NCBI GenBank assembly: GCA_034359265.1
Contig: CP136895.1
Span: forward strand, 2,668,501-2,732,500
Origin: Canna indica
Taxonomy: Eukaryota > Streptophyta > Magnoliopsida > Zingiberales > Cannaceae
Direction: 5' to 3'
Length of the DNA stretch: 64,000 bases
The notes under the pieces are model-generated. The model saw only the letters and a list, made by a program, of their open reading frames with translations. It was not told where the DNA came from and did not search any database. Made by a program: the position numbers and the translations under genes. Positions 20,854-33,302 of this stretch are shown here, one piece after another. How positions within the stretch are numbered: position 1 is the first letter of the stretch; each line of letters begins with the position of its first letter.

Positions 20854-23649
20854 CTACGCCTCCTTCGAAGCTGCAATTTCACGACCAATTCTGATCTCCT
20901 GTAAGCAAAGGAAGCATATTTAGTATAGGAGTGATTTTAAAAATTATCTGATCTAAGTTGGAGTGGACCATGTTGCTGGTTGTGGCGATAGATAAAAACC
21001 AAGATATGATCTTCAGGTATTTACAATGCTAGATTTAAATTCCAAACTCCACAAGCAAACATATGTTTTGGACAATGTATCACCGATGCTTTAATTTTGT
21101 TTAATAGATAATTAATGTTGTTTTTTTGATGACCTTACCTTTCTTCACTTTTCAGTGAGGGGAATAGGGCAGTCAACTCAGATGAAAATTTTAGTGCGGA
21201 GGTAAGAGGTTTGGGAAGCATTCATCTTGTTTGATGGAAGTTTTGAATTATGATGCTAGAGGTACTCAGTGTAGGGGGATCTTGGAGTAATCTATCAATC
21301 TTTCATTGGAAAATAAAAGCAGGCCAGTTTCATACAATATTTCCACAATCTACATATATCCTAGCAATTTGATCATGTAGCAATAAATTTCTAAAACAGA
21401 AAGTATTAGACTGATATCTAGATTTGTGTCTGAATGCGCACAGCAAGCAACTCTAAAAAAGAAAATCCTCGAGTGAAAAACTTACCTTGATTTTTCCATC
21501 ACCGAGGATGACACATCTCGATGTTATGGCATCTCCGTGATCTAACAACCATCCAACTTCCCACCAAGTTTCACCATCTTCGTTATCCCCAGACAAAGAC
21601 CACAATTGCTTAGGCAATGCTACTAGGCCATGATGCTCTCTAACTGAATTGAATGGCATATCCACAAGAAGTTCATGATAAATATCCTGGAACACATATT
21701 TCAGAGTAGGTATTAATAAGGATAGAGCTATACTAACTATCCTATCAGCAAAAACTAGAATATACAAGCACCAAGAGCAACAACATTGTAGCCAAATTCT
21801 TTGAGAGAGTAGCTACATTGTTGTGAACTACGGCAATATAGAAAAGAACACACGTTAAAAATTGTTTACACATGTCAATTTATCAGCAATTAGACAATCC
21901 AAAACAGAAATATATATTGTTCCATTGCCTAATATTTCTTTGAGGTAAAACACCAACATGTCAGTGGAGTAATCCAATTGTCACTGTGCAATGATAGTCC
22001 CAACAAAGAAGCAACCACTATCATCAATGTACTATAGTCCACCGTCAGGTCCCACTACTAAATCAATGATGGACAATAGCTCTATCAACTCACATTAAGA
22101 TCCAAGGAGGTATTCCAACGCTGAATGGCAATTTTGCACAATTACCCAATAGAAAATTGAGATATTTTAATGATTACAATCGGGTTGTAATTATTGCTTA
22201 TTGGCTTGTAGTATATCATGATAGATCTCTACTGGAGCTGTTACCATGCATTGAGGTGCCAAGGTGACACTCCAAGTCATGTATGTTTTTCACTTTGGTG
22301 GTACCTAAAGGAAGGCATGGATAAGGATAGCAGGGAACAAAACAAGTTAAAGCAATGCTAGCTTTAAAAATGCAGTCAATGGATATAAAATTAGTTCATC
22401 TGAATATATCAAAGTTAAATTTTAATCTTTATGTTCAGACAAATCGCAACTTTGATTATGGAACAGGAATGGGCTAAATTTATCCTGTTTAATGCATGAC
22501 AGCGTAAGTTTAAGAGAGCAATTGTCAAAATGAGAAACCAGTAAATACATCATTCAACAACAAGCAACAATCAAGGGAGGATAAAGTTGAAGAAGATATG
22601 GAACAAGCTGATAAACAACAGTGGGTCAACTGAGTACCATTTGATATATATACCGTACTTATAGCACAAGTAGAAAACCTCAAATAAAAGAACTCACCTT
22701 TTGCTCACTCCCCAATTTAGCAATGGAAGCTTTGGAACCCTGCCAAAGTCCAACCACCTCAGAAACGTCCACCTTTGCCGTGGCCGCAAATCCGGACTCC
22801 CTAATGGCACACCCACCCAAAAGCTCCCCGTTCCGGTAAGGTCCATCCCAGTATTCCGAGAATACCCTAATTTTCTCCAACTTCATCGCCCCTTCTTCCA
22901 CCCTGACCACCTGAGTCGCTCTTATTCTTGCCTCCTTATCCCGAGGATCCACCAAGCAATGCTCCAATTCGAGAAATTTCTGCCCACTCCGACCCTTCAA
23001 AGGCCAAACGGCAACGAAACACCCACTGGAATCATACGCAAAAGCCGACACCTGGTTCTCCGGTCCCCCGGCGATTCTCTCCTCGACGCTGTACCTCGTG
23101 GCGGCGTCGGCCTCGCATCCGACGGTTGGCAAAAGCTTGATCATCTTGTAGGTGAGCAAAACATCACCTTTTTCATCGGCGAGGGTCGGGCACTGCGACT
23201 GCCAGTCGAAGACCTGGACGCCCCACTCGCGGTAGGCTTCGGGGACGACATTCTCCGGGAGCTCCACGGGTGCTCCTTCGGCCGTGAACTCGGCTTCGAA
23301 GCCATCCCACTCGCCGGAGACCCGCTGAGCGAATTCGACCCAATCTAGAACCAAAAGCGAAACGAAAATAAAAATTACGCAAAAAAAAAGAGATAACAAT
23401 TTCAAATAGAAATTGGGCGGGGCTGAGAGTGGGATTCAGACTGGATAGAGTTGTCGAAGTGGCGGCGTCTGCGGCGATCGACCGGAGACGAAAGTCAGCG
23501 ATGGCGGAAGCAGCGGCGGGGGAGGAGAGGAGCCTGCGGGGGGAGCAGTTGAGAAGGGATCGTAATCTAGGGGTTTTGGAGAAGGGGGAGGAGAGGGGTT
23601 TATGGATAAGGGCTTTGGGCGGGTAGAAGTGGGCGGAGAGAGACGCCAT
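20854..23649 (-). CDS. Probable chloroplast protein of unknown function, four exons
   Basis: Start ATG at 23647-23649 in an excellent context (GCCATGGCG). The first ~65 residues are rich in Ser, Pro, Arg and Leu with few acidic residues, a typical chloroplast transit peptide. Exon 2 is about 22698-23344, exon 3 21486-21686 (67 codons), exon 4 20854-20898, ending ...REIAASKEA and TAG. The exon 2-3-4 joints are clean GT-AG in phase. The exon 1-2 joint is not settled: the acceptor TTCTAG at ~23345 is clear, but the obvious donor (GTTATC, ~23405) is out of phase, while a weaker donor further upstream fits. The mature protein has WDGF, WQSQCPTL, YWDGPY and WWEVGWLLDHGD motifs and looks like a beta-rich, lipocalin-like fold. 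I do not recognise the family surely and give no function. Confidence 0.7.
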
Positions 23650-24450
23650 GGCTATCTCCGCCTACGTATCGGCGAGGAGAGTCACGAGAAGGCGAGGTGG
23701 GCCGAAGGAGGAACAAAGCGGAAGAGCATGGAATATACCCCCATATCAATCTATCTATCTATCTGTATAGTAAAACTGGAAGTGTACAGGGCGGATCCTG
23801 TACGGCAGCTTTCAGGATTTTTTTCTTTTTTCTTTTTTTTTTTTCAAAAAAGAAAGGCAGTGCAGTGAGTCATTTTCTATTTTCTCATGTGCCTTTCAGC
23901 CTTTTAAAAAGAAACATTTTGTAAGGCATAGATGCATAGGCTTATCCATTTGGTTTAACCCGAACCGAATTACCCAAAACTATTTTTTTTCCTTGAAAAT
24001 TTAATCCGAACCCAAACTGAATTATTCAAAAATCGAATAAATCCGAATCGAAATAATTCGGTTCGATTCCCTATCCGAAAAATCGAAATTAGTAAGAACT
24101 TTTATGTAGCTTTGCAATGCCATTAAATTAGTAAAAACTTTAGTAAGCAAACAGAAAAGAAAACCTAATCCATACACACGAAGAAATAGCAATATCATCA
24201 TATTCATCACATACATGCATCATATACATTACTATAGGATTGATACTAATTTGAGGTACGAAGTCAAATCGAGTGGGCCGAAAGTGGGGACCACCGGATT
24301 GGGGATTGGAAGTGCCGGAGTGAAGGAAGGCGCAGGATTGGAGGAGCTGGAGTGGAGACGGGAGTCGGGAGAGAGGTCGTCTGACGTTCGGAGAGGAGAT
24401 CGACTGAGACGCGGACCGGTTCGATGTAACTCGATTTTTGGACAGCCCTA
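23650..24450. other. 5' flank and a degenerate transposon-like stretch
   Basis: Upstream of the chloroplast-protein gene lies a T-rich tract (23820-23845). From ~23935 to 24450 there are ACCGAA/TTCGGTT-type motifs at the left and GCGGACCGGTTCGA at the right, ending GACAGCCCTA, like the worn hAT-type elements elsewhere in the window. No target-site duplication was found. Confidence 0.35.
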
Positions 24451-24926
24451 GCATTGTCTTTTTCCAAATTCTTACTTTTTTTAATTACTTTGTTTTTTCT
24501 TTGATTTTTTATTTTTAACAATTTTATTTTTCTTTTATATATATATATATTTTCAATTATAATTTTATTTTTATACTATTTTAACTATTATTTATTTTTT
24601 ATATGTTTTTTAAATTCTAATTTTATTTTTATATCAAAATTTTATTTATTCTTAATTTCAGTAGTATTAATTATATTATTTTTATTTAACAATATTTTAT
24701 CTTTTATTTAAGACATTAAAATTTGACTTTGAATAATTTGATTAATTTCTTGAGTTTTTTATTTGATGCAACCTATTACATTTTAAAAACTCAAATTTTT
24801 GAAACAAACTTATGAAATTTGATTTGATTTTTTTTTTTTGTTCAGCTTTTGCATAAAAAATTCAAAATTTTAAATATTTGTATTCTCTTAAATTAAGATA
24901 AATTTTATTAGAAATTATAGATAGTA

Positions 24927-24962
<36 letters not shown>

Positions 24963-26757
24963 GTAAAAAGTAAAAAAAGAAATGATATATAACATATAAT
25001 GTTAGAAAGTGTATATTTATACAATATATATTTTATATAAAGAAAAATGTATATTATGAAATCGTGCATTTTTGTCCTAACCAAAGTTTATAGAAATTTG
25101 AATCAATTAAAATTTTTGATTAGATTAAAATCAAATCTAATTTAGATAGATGTATAATATATTATTGAACTTAAAATTTTAGAATATATTAATTTATGAT
25201 TTTGTTTAATTCAAAATTTTGAATTTTTGTTGGAAAATATATAATTCAAAAAAAAAATCATTCATGAAAAAACTAAGAAATAAAACAAATTTATGGTGGT
25301 ATTAGTTGGTAGTAGTTTTTTATACATATTTATAATTAACATTTTTTAATTTTGATTTAAAATTTTATTTATTTTTCAATTTTTTATCAAGTTGACATAT
25401 GCATTTTATGGAAAATTAAACACTTCAAGTTATACTAATATCGTTTAATTATATTATTAATGAATTATTTAGTTTTTTCTTAATTTAGTTTAATTTCTAA
25501 AAATTTTATTGAAGTTTTTGTTTTATTTTCAAATTTCACATAATTATAAGAAAAAATTTAAATCTGGAACTAATATAGACCATCTCAATAAATAATTTTA
25601 TAAAATATGTAGAAATATAATATATACTAATATAGTCCATGCTACGTAGAAATATAATATATATACTAATATATTCCACATTGGAGTAGGAAGTGTTGTC
25701 TGGCGGGTTAGTTAGTTGGAACCTTTATCCCAAAATGATGTTAGCGTGACAATGAGGCGAGGGGCGTATTTATAGAGAGTAAGTTGTGTCTTTTATACAT
25801 AAAACCCCTCAAATATAATAAATCCAAAATAAGTCCTAAAATTTTAAAAATTTCACAAATAATTAAATTTTAAAATAGAGAGAAAATGTGGATATAACAT
25901 ATTTATTTTTCTATTATTTACTACATGTGAAAAAAATATTATTTTTATATTAATTGTTTGTTCAATTTTTTTTATTTAGCTCGAGTCTTTATCTTTTACT
26001 TACATTTACGATATTATAATGATATTAATAATATAATCATCTAATACATAGAAAGTTGGACTTTTAGTTTTTTTAAAAATAAAACTTTTTTTTTTTTTAC
26101 TTTCATTATTTAATCTTTATCAAATTTTTTTTTTTAAAAGCTATGATTCTTTAAATTTATGAGTATATTATTTTTTACTGCTTATGCTTAATGTTAATAA
26201 ATTATTATTATTATATTAAAAAAATTATATTAGTCTTTATTGAATATTTCACTATTTTTATTGAGTATATTAAACTTTACTATTATTGTTGATTTTCAAT
26301 TTGATTTAAAACTAATCTTTATTTTTGGATCTATTAACAAACAACTATATATTTATATCATATTATTTAATTATATTTTAATCATCATATGCTTTAACAT
26401 ATAATCAAATTATAATTTTTTATTTTATAAAAAATGATTATGTTAAAAGATGCAAAAAATTTCCTTATCAATATTGTATTTTCTTAAACTTTGAATATTT
26501 TTTATTAGTAAGTAAGATGTTTTGAGTACTTTCACGTAATATTATTTTTAATTTATTATTATTATGTGTCTCTTTTTAAAATTATATTAGCCTTTATTAC
26601 ACTTTCACTCATTTTTTATTTGTAATATCTAAATTTTATTACTATCATCGACTTTAAATTTAATTGTGAGGTTAATAAGTTAATTGTACTAATGAATTAT
26701 CTTATTTTCATATTTTAATGTTTGTTTATGATGTATTTATTTTATACGTTTAAAAAT
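24451..26757. other. AT-rich intergenic, no gene; (AAT)n microsatellite
   Basis: Very AT-rich, with no supported coding region on either strand. An (AAT)n run lies at about 24926-24961. Nothing else was recognised. Confidence 0.6.
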
Positions 26758-27564
26758 GGGAGAAGTACATATATAATCGTAAAAGTTTTTAATTTTTTGA
26801 ACTTTGATCATATAAGTTTCATTTTGATATTTTCAGTTTTATAAGTTTGATTCGTAGTATAAATTTAGTCCTATCTGTAATGGTCCGTTAACTCTCCGTC
26901 AATGTGGACTAACACCGTTCATACACGTTGACAGATTTGATTCTATAAATTTTATTTCAAAATTTTCAATCTTATATATTTGTCCTGTAGCACATATTTG
27001 CTCCTATATATTTGTCTTGCAGCACAGATTTGATCATATCTGCGATAGTCAGTTAATTCTCCATCCACGAAAAAATAAACGATGTTATTTCCATTTTGAT
27101 GGAGTTAACAAACCGTTGTGGATATGACCAAATTTATATGACTGACTGACATATAGACAAGTTGGTATGTTAACTCCATAACATATATAGATTTGCTTCG
27201 TAACATAGATTTGGTCATATTCATGACGGTCCGTTAACTCCGTCAACATGATATGATCAAATTTGTGCTATGGGGCAAATATATTTGATCAAATTTGTGC
27301 TACAGAGCAAATATATAGGACCAAATTTGCGCTACAAGACAAACATATATGACTGAAAATTTTAAAATAAAATTTATAGGACCAAACTTGTCAACGTGTA
27401 TGAACGACGTTAGTCCACATTGACGGAGAGTTAACAGACCATCACAGATAGGACCAAATATGTACTGCCAAGCAAATTTATAAGACTAAAAATACCTAAA
27501 TGACTTTTATAGGACTAAAGTCCAAAAAATTAAAAATTTATATAATCAAATTTGTACTTCTCTC
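26758..27564. mobile_element. Mutator-like foldback element with ~320-bp arms and 10-bp flank duplication
   Basis: Ends are GGGAGAAGTACA and TGTACTTCTCTC-type inverse (right end TTTGTACTTCTCTC). The arms match through most of the element, for example GTCCTATCTGTAATGGTCCG against the inverse CAGACCATCACAGATAGGAC, and AACTCTCCGTCAATGTGG against CCACATTGACGGAGAGTT. Flanks 26748-26757 and 27565-27574 are both GTTTAAAAAT. A 9-10-bp duplication with long terminal inverted repeats fits a Mutator-like MITE. No coding capacity. Confidence 0.88.
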
Positions 27565-27687
27565 GTTTAAAAATAAAACCAATATTATTATACTTATTAA
27601 ATTAAATTTATTTATAATATTTTGATCCCACTGCGAAGCATGAGAATTTTCCAAGTATATTCCATAAAAATTTGTGGAGTGGTGGAC

Positions 27688-27790
27688 CGATGGATATCGG
27701 AATTTTGTGATTGATTTTTGGGTGTTTATTTGAGAGAAAAAAATAGTTATAATTAAATATTTTCTCGATTTGATTTTTGAATTTTATGTA
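27688..27790 (+). repeat. Direct repeat flanking viral locus B, left copy
   Basis: Shares the path GGATATC...GTGTTTATTTGAGA...AATTAAATATTT...TTTTTGAATTT with 38076-38170 in the same orientation. The two copies bracket viral locus B, and sequence with GGTGCAGATA-type transposon motifs sits on the inner side of both. Confidence 0.65.
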
Positions 27791-28277
27791 TACGATGCAG
27801 ATGAGATACGGTGCAGATATTATATTATCACATTTGCATTTATTGCGAATATTCATATCTACACCGCATTCAAATGCGAATATCCATATTGCATCATATT
27901 TAATATAAAAATTAATAAATATATTTAATAAGAAAAATTTAATAAATATATTTAATAAGAAAAATTTAATAATATAATAATTAGTAATTTACTAGAGTTT
28001 CATATATATATTTTACACTGAAGGAAAAAAATTAGGTTGTTAAGCTAGATAGAATACAATTGGTCAGTATATAATCTAACTCAGGAAGTCGAATAGAAGT
28101 CCATATTGAGGACTCTTTTCGATTCCGATATATTTTTTCCGCCTAACAGGCAGCTTTGTTGGCTTGCCTAATTACAAATTTTAATATGTACAAACTGTTG
28201 TAACAGAGTATCAATAATATAAAACAAGCTTCTATTCTACCAAGATTGTGGAGACTTATTAGTAATGATATTAACTA

Positions 28278-28560
28278 AAATTTTCAATTATAGCTGCTCG
28301 AGCTATGTTACCTTGTTTCCTTCTACCTTCTCTGGCTTAATGTCCTTCTTCACCACATATAAAGCACTTACACTTCTTAAATCTGTCAAAGTGCTTTTTC
28401 TTGAATATTCTGACATGTGTTTCATGTGGCTCGCCTTTGTAATTTCTGGTTTTCCTTAAGCCCAGCTTTTTCTCCCTTTTGTAATATCCGGGAATAGGAA
28501 TCTTTTTACAAATTGTAAGATCCTTAAGGCTTCTTTGAAAGGCAGCGCGCTTGCACTGCT
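28278..28560 (-). pseudogene. Viral CCHC zinc-finger fragment (second copy)
   Basis: Near-identical to 29985-30290. It follows the truncated reverse transcriptase at a joint where the GAAGGC of RT meets AGAGCAGTGCAAGCGCG of the nucleocapsid region. In the viral genome the zinc finger precedes the protease and RT, so this is a rearranged extra piece. The left border meets host AT-rich DNA near 28265. Confidence 0.75.
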
Positions 28561-29956
28561 CTTGCCTTCAAAGCACTGATCCATTTTCCTCTAAAAGATG
28601 GCCGGAGCATTCTTTAGTCCAAACGACATTACAAGCCATTCATAAAGCTCTCCTGGCACAATAAAAGCGGTCCATGGAATTGATTCTGGATCCATAGCCA
28701 CTTGGTGGAATCCGCTTTTAAGATCAAATTTAGAGAATATTTTACTATTCCCTATTCTTTTCAAGATAGTGTTGATACCTGACAGACTGTATTGGTCTTT
28801 GTAGGTATTGTCGTTGAGTGTACGATAGTTAAACACCATTCTTTCTTTTCCCTTGATCTCTTTCTTGGTCACGGGATCGATTGTTGTGCCTGAGTTTACT
28901 ATAATGGCCATAGTCCTGTGCCTGCTGGTACTGGGTCTGATAGCTCCCAGTTGTAACAGAATTTTGATGTGTCTGTCGAATTGTTCCTTCATGGCCGGGG
29001 TTACACGCTTTAGTGGTTTATCCTGAATTGTTAGGTCAGGATTAATAATGTCCAATCTGCATGTAATCTGATTCTTTGTCCAATGCTTGATAGGATCTTC
29101 TCCAATAAATCCTTGCTCTTTGAGCCTTTTCAACAATGGTTTAAACTTTCTCTGAAAGTTCTCAGATTCTTTAAAATTGTCATAAGCGGTTGCACTTAAG
29201 ACTTCCAAATATTCATCTTCAGTCATACTGAGCTCGTCAATTGCTGCGATTGTTGAGATCTCAGTATCATTTCGGGTCGTGATGGTGGTGACCTTCTTGT
29301 AGAAAGTAATTGTTTGTTCTTCAATACGCACACCACCTTGCATAGCCCTGATGAAGTTACATCCAACTAGCATCTGGATGCCATCCTTTTTGTTCATCGG
29401 GAATGCGTATGTAAAAGGTATTTTGAATCTGTTATCTTCAATAGACATATACCCATTTCTTAATTTCTTACTCGCTATTTGCTGCGAGTTAACTCCATTG
29501 ATCAAAATAGGGTAGGCGCTTGGTTCCATAGCTTCCTCTGGAATCGAGTCTTGGTCAATGCAACAGACCGTAGCGCCTGTATAAAATATAGCTTGAATTC
29601 TGAAGTGCTTCACATTTGGTATTTCCATAACAATTACCATGTTGTATAATCGGTTCAGGATTCTCTTTCCTCTTGGCTGATCAATTTTATCAGCAAAAGT
29701 TGCAAACTCTTGAGGGAATTCTGTCGTTGTTGCTGAAATTTTGTTTGCTGTTTCAGTGAATACTATTCCCTTTTGCTTTCGTGCCTCCTCAGTGTAATCA
29801 GTTGCTGGGTATTTACCCTTCTTTCTTCTATCTTCTTCCTCTAAACTCAGTCTGTGGAATTCTTCCTCTAAATCTTCCACTTCTTCCTTTTGCTTCATTT
29901 GCTCAATTTCCTACTTGAGCTTTGCATTTTCCTCTTTGATATAGAAGTTTCCGGTT
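28561..29956 (-). pseudogene. Viral aspartic protease and N-terminal reverse transcriptase, broken
   Basis: A 435-codon open frame (29898-28591). The aspartic protease region has TGATVCCID, but the catalytic aspartate before TGA is replaced by tyrosine (codon TAT at 29583-29581), so the protease would be dead. RT follows with FDLKSGFHQVAM and FGLKNAP; the frame then breaks off before YIDD and joins a zinc-finger piece. The upstream border at about 29957 is a deletion joint that removed the second zinc-binding motif present at 36790-36850. The frame differs from the coat-protein part of the same copy. Confidence 0.82.
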
Positions 29957-30279
29957 CATTCAAGTCAACTGACAAGACATCCTAGTCTTCTGGTAACTCT
30001 AAATTTTCAATTATAGCTGCTCGAGCTATGTTACCTTGTTTCCTTCTACATTCTCTGGAGTAATGTCCTACTTCACCACATATAAAGCACTTACACTTCT
30101 TAAGTCTGTCAGAGTGTTTTTTCTTGAATATTCTGACATGTGTTTCATGTGGCTTGCCTTTGTAATTTCTGGCTTTCCTTAAGCCCAGCTTTTTCTCCCT
30201 TTTGTAATATCCGGGAATAGGAATCTTTTTACAAATTGTAAGATCCTTAAGGCTTCTTTGAAAGGCAGCGCGCTTGCAC
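29957..30279 (-). pseudogene. Viral nucleocapsid region with CCHC zinc finger
   Basis: Continues the coat-protein frame after an in-frame TAG near 30280 (the plus copy at 36175 has CAG). Contains a basic stretch and CKCFICGEVGHYSREC, the C-x-C-x2-C-x4-H-x4-C finger typical of badnavirus capsid proteins. Another in-frame stop lies just after. Confidence 0.8.
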
Positions 30280-32420
30280 TACTCTTCTAAGTATTGATAT
30301 GTAAAGTGTATTCGAGGAATAACACCTACATTATTTCCCGGGTGCTTTAAAGCAAAAGCTGTTTCTAGCTCCTTACCAATGATCGGAGGCATCTTCCTGA
30401 ATATTTTCTCTAATAGCTCTGAAGATACATACATGCGTCCGGATTTGGCTGCTAAGATCTTGTAATCATTAAGATAATCAAATAAATCTTTGATGTTTGA
30501 ACAAGATAACCTTTCAAGATCCTCGTAGGCTCTGTTTTGTTCTTCAGTGGAACCAGTGGTAGGATCTTCAAGTAATAACATCCTTCTGATTTGTGAGAGA
30601 ACGTTTTGGGGATCGTCGACGATATTGGTGAGTTCATCATACTCAGTGGGGTATGCCATCCTCCACTGAATCCATATCTTCTTCTCTGTTTCCCCGAGAA
30701 GGTTCTCTATAAAGCACATTTTTGCTTTATTATCCGTCCAATTCCTTTCATTTACCAGATTTAGTGTTATAGACTCCCAGCGGGATATAACATCACTATA
30801 TTGACCAAGTTGTTCTGGTAAAACTAGAATTGCTCCTGTATTTGATTGTGCTGATGGTAAGATAAACCTTTCATCATGGTGTTTGGAGTAGCCTCCCCTT
30901 AGGCCATTTACTCTTGTGTTTATCATACTTGGATTTTGGGTGCCATACTGACTTTGATTGTACCCAGGGATTCCTGGTGGGTACATGGCTGGACCCATTA
31001 TTGGTTCTTTCGACAGTTGTGTAACAGATGACTCTGCAGTTGTGAAAGCTGATTCAACATTCTTGTCCTCCATATTTTCTTTCAGCTTTCTGAAAACACG
31101 ATACTCCATCTCAACTGTGTATGCTGTTTCTGTTTCTGTCAGGTGAAACCTACTGAATTTGGCTTCAAAGTCATCATCATCATCTTCATCATCAAATATG
31201 GGGGATACTGCCTCCTCTTCCTCCCCATCCGGAGAAATTAGGTCCCACCTAATTTTTGTAGATGTTGCTTCTGAATAAGAATCATCAGACGTGTCCCATT
31301 TGGGTTGATCGTCTAGGAAGTCGTCAGTGATCATGAATTGATGGAGGACTGAAAGATCCTCCTCTGCATAGTCACTACTCCAGTCAGGCTCGTCTTCGAG
31401 AGCACTGTCGTAGTCACAGAGCAACATAGCTGCGAATTCTTCAGTAATATCACTGTCTTGAGTCGCAGGCTCGGGCGTGATTGCATAATCAGCAAATTGA
31501 ACTGCTAAAGTGCCATCAGTTCTTGCCCTGATGCTGGATGATTGGGGGTTTTTGGTAACTGTAATAGAGGCGGGCCTGATTATCCATTGCTGCCCCTGTA
31601 AGCTTTCAGTTGTGCGGACTTGACCAGGGATCGCACGGATCCCTCTGCTAGCTAGATGATCCGCTACATGTTGAACATTGTAACGGAAATTCGTGTGGCT
31701 AGAATTGGAAAGTCGTCCGATCAAGGATCGGGATAACAAGAGGTTACTTTCTCCTCATTGCCACCCTTGGTAACCATGTGTCTGAATGACCAGTTGGATG
31801 TGTTCCCGGAAGTCATGGATGCTAATGGTGATGTCTGGAGCAGTATATGCTAACTGCGTGCCAGATGTAAGGTCTACTTCCATAGAACTAATGACTGCAC
31901 GGTCATCGGACCATCTGGTGTCACGAAGTAAGATTAAAGCAGTAACGCCTGCACTTCGTCGGTGTAGAGTATGGAGCCGTACCATAACCATACCCATGTG
32001 AAGGTGTTGGAGTCCTTCCTGCACTAATAAATTGTAACTCTGGTCAGTAATAAAAGGGAGTTCGACTTACGACCCCTCGGTAACCAGTATACGCTCATCA
32101 GAGTAGTGCTGGTAGACTCGGTGGTTCCTCTCAGACCAACCTGCCTGGTATAAAGTTTCTGCGGGAACCTGCTGCGCCCTTTGATACTGAGAAATCGAGA
32201 GCTCAGCTTCTGGGTTTAATTGAGACTCTAGGCTTCGTCGGAAGCCTGTCCTTCTGTTGGAGTGAGACATACGCCGTTGCACCTCATGGCGTAGTCTATT
32301 ACTCAGACGATAGCTCCTTATTTGGTCGTCGATTGTTGGTTGGCGGTTTTCTCCGCCTGATATGGAGGATCTGGGAGCTAGGACCTCCGTTCTTGTAGAT
32401 GTTCTTGCAGAAGAAGTCAT
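30280..32420 (-). pseudogene. Viral ORF3 N-terminal half: movement protein, acidic linker, coat protein
   Basis: The ATG at 32418-32420 overlaps ORF2 (ATGA). The same frame continues to 30280 but is broken by TAA near 32066 and TGA near 31757; the related plus-strand copy (33303-33846) has sense codons at both. Order: N-terminal domain (32420-32070), movement-protein region (32064-31550), acidic linker with runs of aspartate (31190-31400), coat-protein core (30860-30290) with SRWESI and YEDLERLS motifs. The coat region is the most complete in the window. Not functional as it stands. Confidence 0.82.
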
Positions 32421-32824
32421 ATTTGTTTTGCTTTGGCATTTTCTTGTTCAAAAATGACTTTGGGATCTTTGAAGACGTAGAGCTTTCCTTGTTGCTTTGG
32501 AATCTTTTTCTCAGAAGCGTCTCCGATCTTTAATTTCTGCAAATCTTTTGCCAAATTGTCTATAGAATCTGATAAAGACTGGGGGCTAACTTTATCTTTA
32601 GCTAGTTTTAAGGCTTTAACTTCAGCAGATACTTCGTCTAATTGTTCTTTGATTTTGACCGTAAGTTGAATGAGTGTATTTAATTGTTTAAACAAAACTT
32701 CAGAGTATTTATTTGTGATTGAAGCAGGCTTAATGAATCCTTCAGATGGTGCGCCGAGAGTTTCAGTAGCCTTAAGAGCTTCTCTATAAACTAAACTTGT
32801 AGCTGTTAAGTTCCAGTCACTCAT
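32417..32824 (-). CDS. Badnavirus-type ORF2 protein (locus B)
   Basis: An intact 135-codon frame, co-linear with the locus A ORF2 at 1392-1799 and similar along its whole length: N-terminal WNLTA, the central coiled coil, KDLQKLKIGD and the basic tail. The stop overlaps the ORF3 ATG. Intact, but in a heavily broken array. Confidence 0.75.
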   Translation of the reverse strand: MSDWNLTATSLVYREALKATETLGAPSEGFIKPASITNKYSEVLFKQLNTLIQLTVKIKEQLDEVSAEVKALKLAKDKVSPQSLSDSIDNLAKDLQKLKIGDASEKKIPKQQGKLYVFKDPKVIFEQENAKAKQI

Positions 32825-32925
32825 AAAGTGCTCTTAAAACTTAATATAGTTATTACTTATTGGCTATTGTTATCTTAAGATTACGAACGTATGGGAAATC
32901 TTCTCCTTATGCGGGTACTGTTAAT
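32825..32925 (-). other. Viral leader fragment upstream of locus B ORF2
   Basis: Reverse complement of this stretch matches 1300-1391 (GAAGATTTCCCATAC, TTCGTAATCTTA). It ends at about 32925, where it meets an ORF3 fragment of another copy in the same orientation. Confidence 0.65.
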
Positions 32926-33302
32926 TACTCAGACGATAGCTCCTTATTTGGTCGTCGATTGTTGGTTGGCGGTTTTCTCCGCCTGATATGGAGGGTCTGG
33001 GAGCTAGGACCTCCGTTCTTGTAGATGTTCTTGCACAAGAAGTCATATTTGTTTTGCTTTGGCCTTTTCTTGTTCAAAAATGACTTTGGGATCTTTGAAG
33101 ACGTAGAGCTTTCCTTGTTGCTTTGGAATCTTTTTCTCAGAAGCGTCTCCGATCTTTAATTTCTGCAAATCTTTTGCCAAATTGTCTATAGAATCTGATA
33201 AAGACTGGGGGCTAGCTTTATCTTTAGCTAGTTTTAAGGCTTTAACTTCAGCAGATACTTCGTCTAATTGTTCTTTGATTTTGATCGTAAGTTGAATGAG
33301 TG
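32926..33302 (-). pseudogene. Second ORF2 end / ORF3 start fragment
   Basis: Minus-strand copy of the ORF2 C-terminal two thirds and the first ~40 codons of ORF3, nearly identical to 32300-32680. It is a tandem duplicate in direct orientation, truncated at both ends. At 33302 it abuts an oppositely oriented movement-protein fragment. Confidence 0.75.

Noticed and set aside
22701..23348. 215-codon plus-strand frame opposite exon 2 of the plastid-protein gene
   Set aside because: The minus strand has in-phase introns and a transit peptide; the plus frame shows no domain or splice context.
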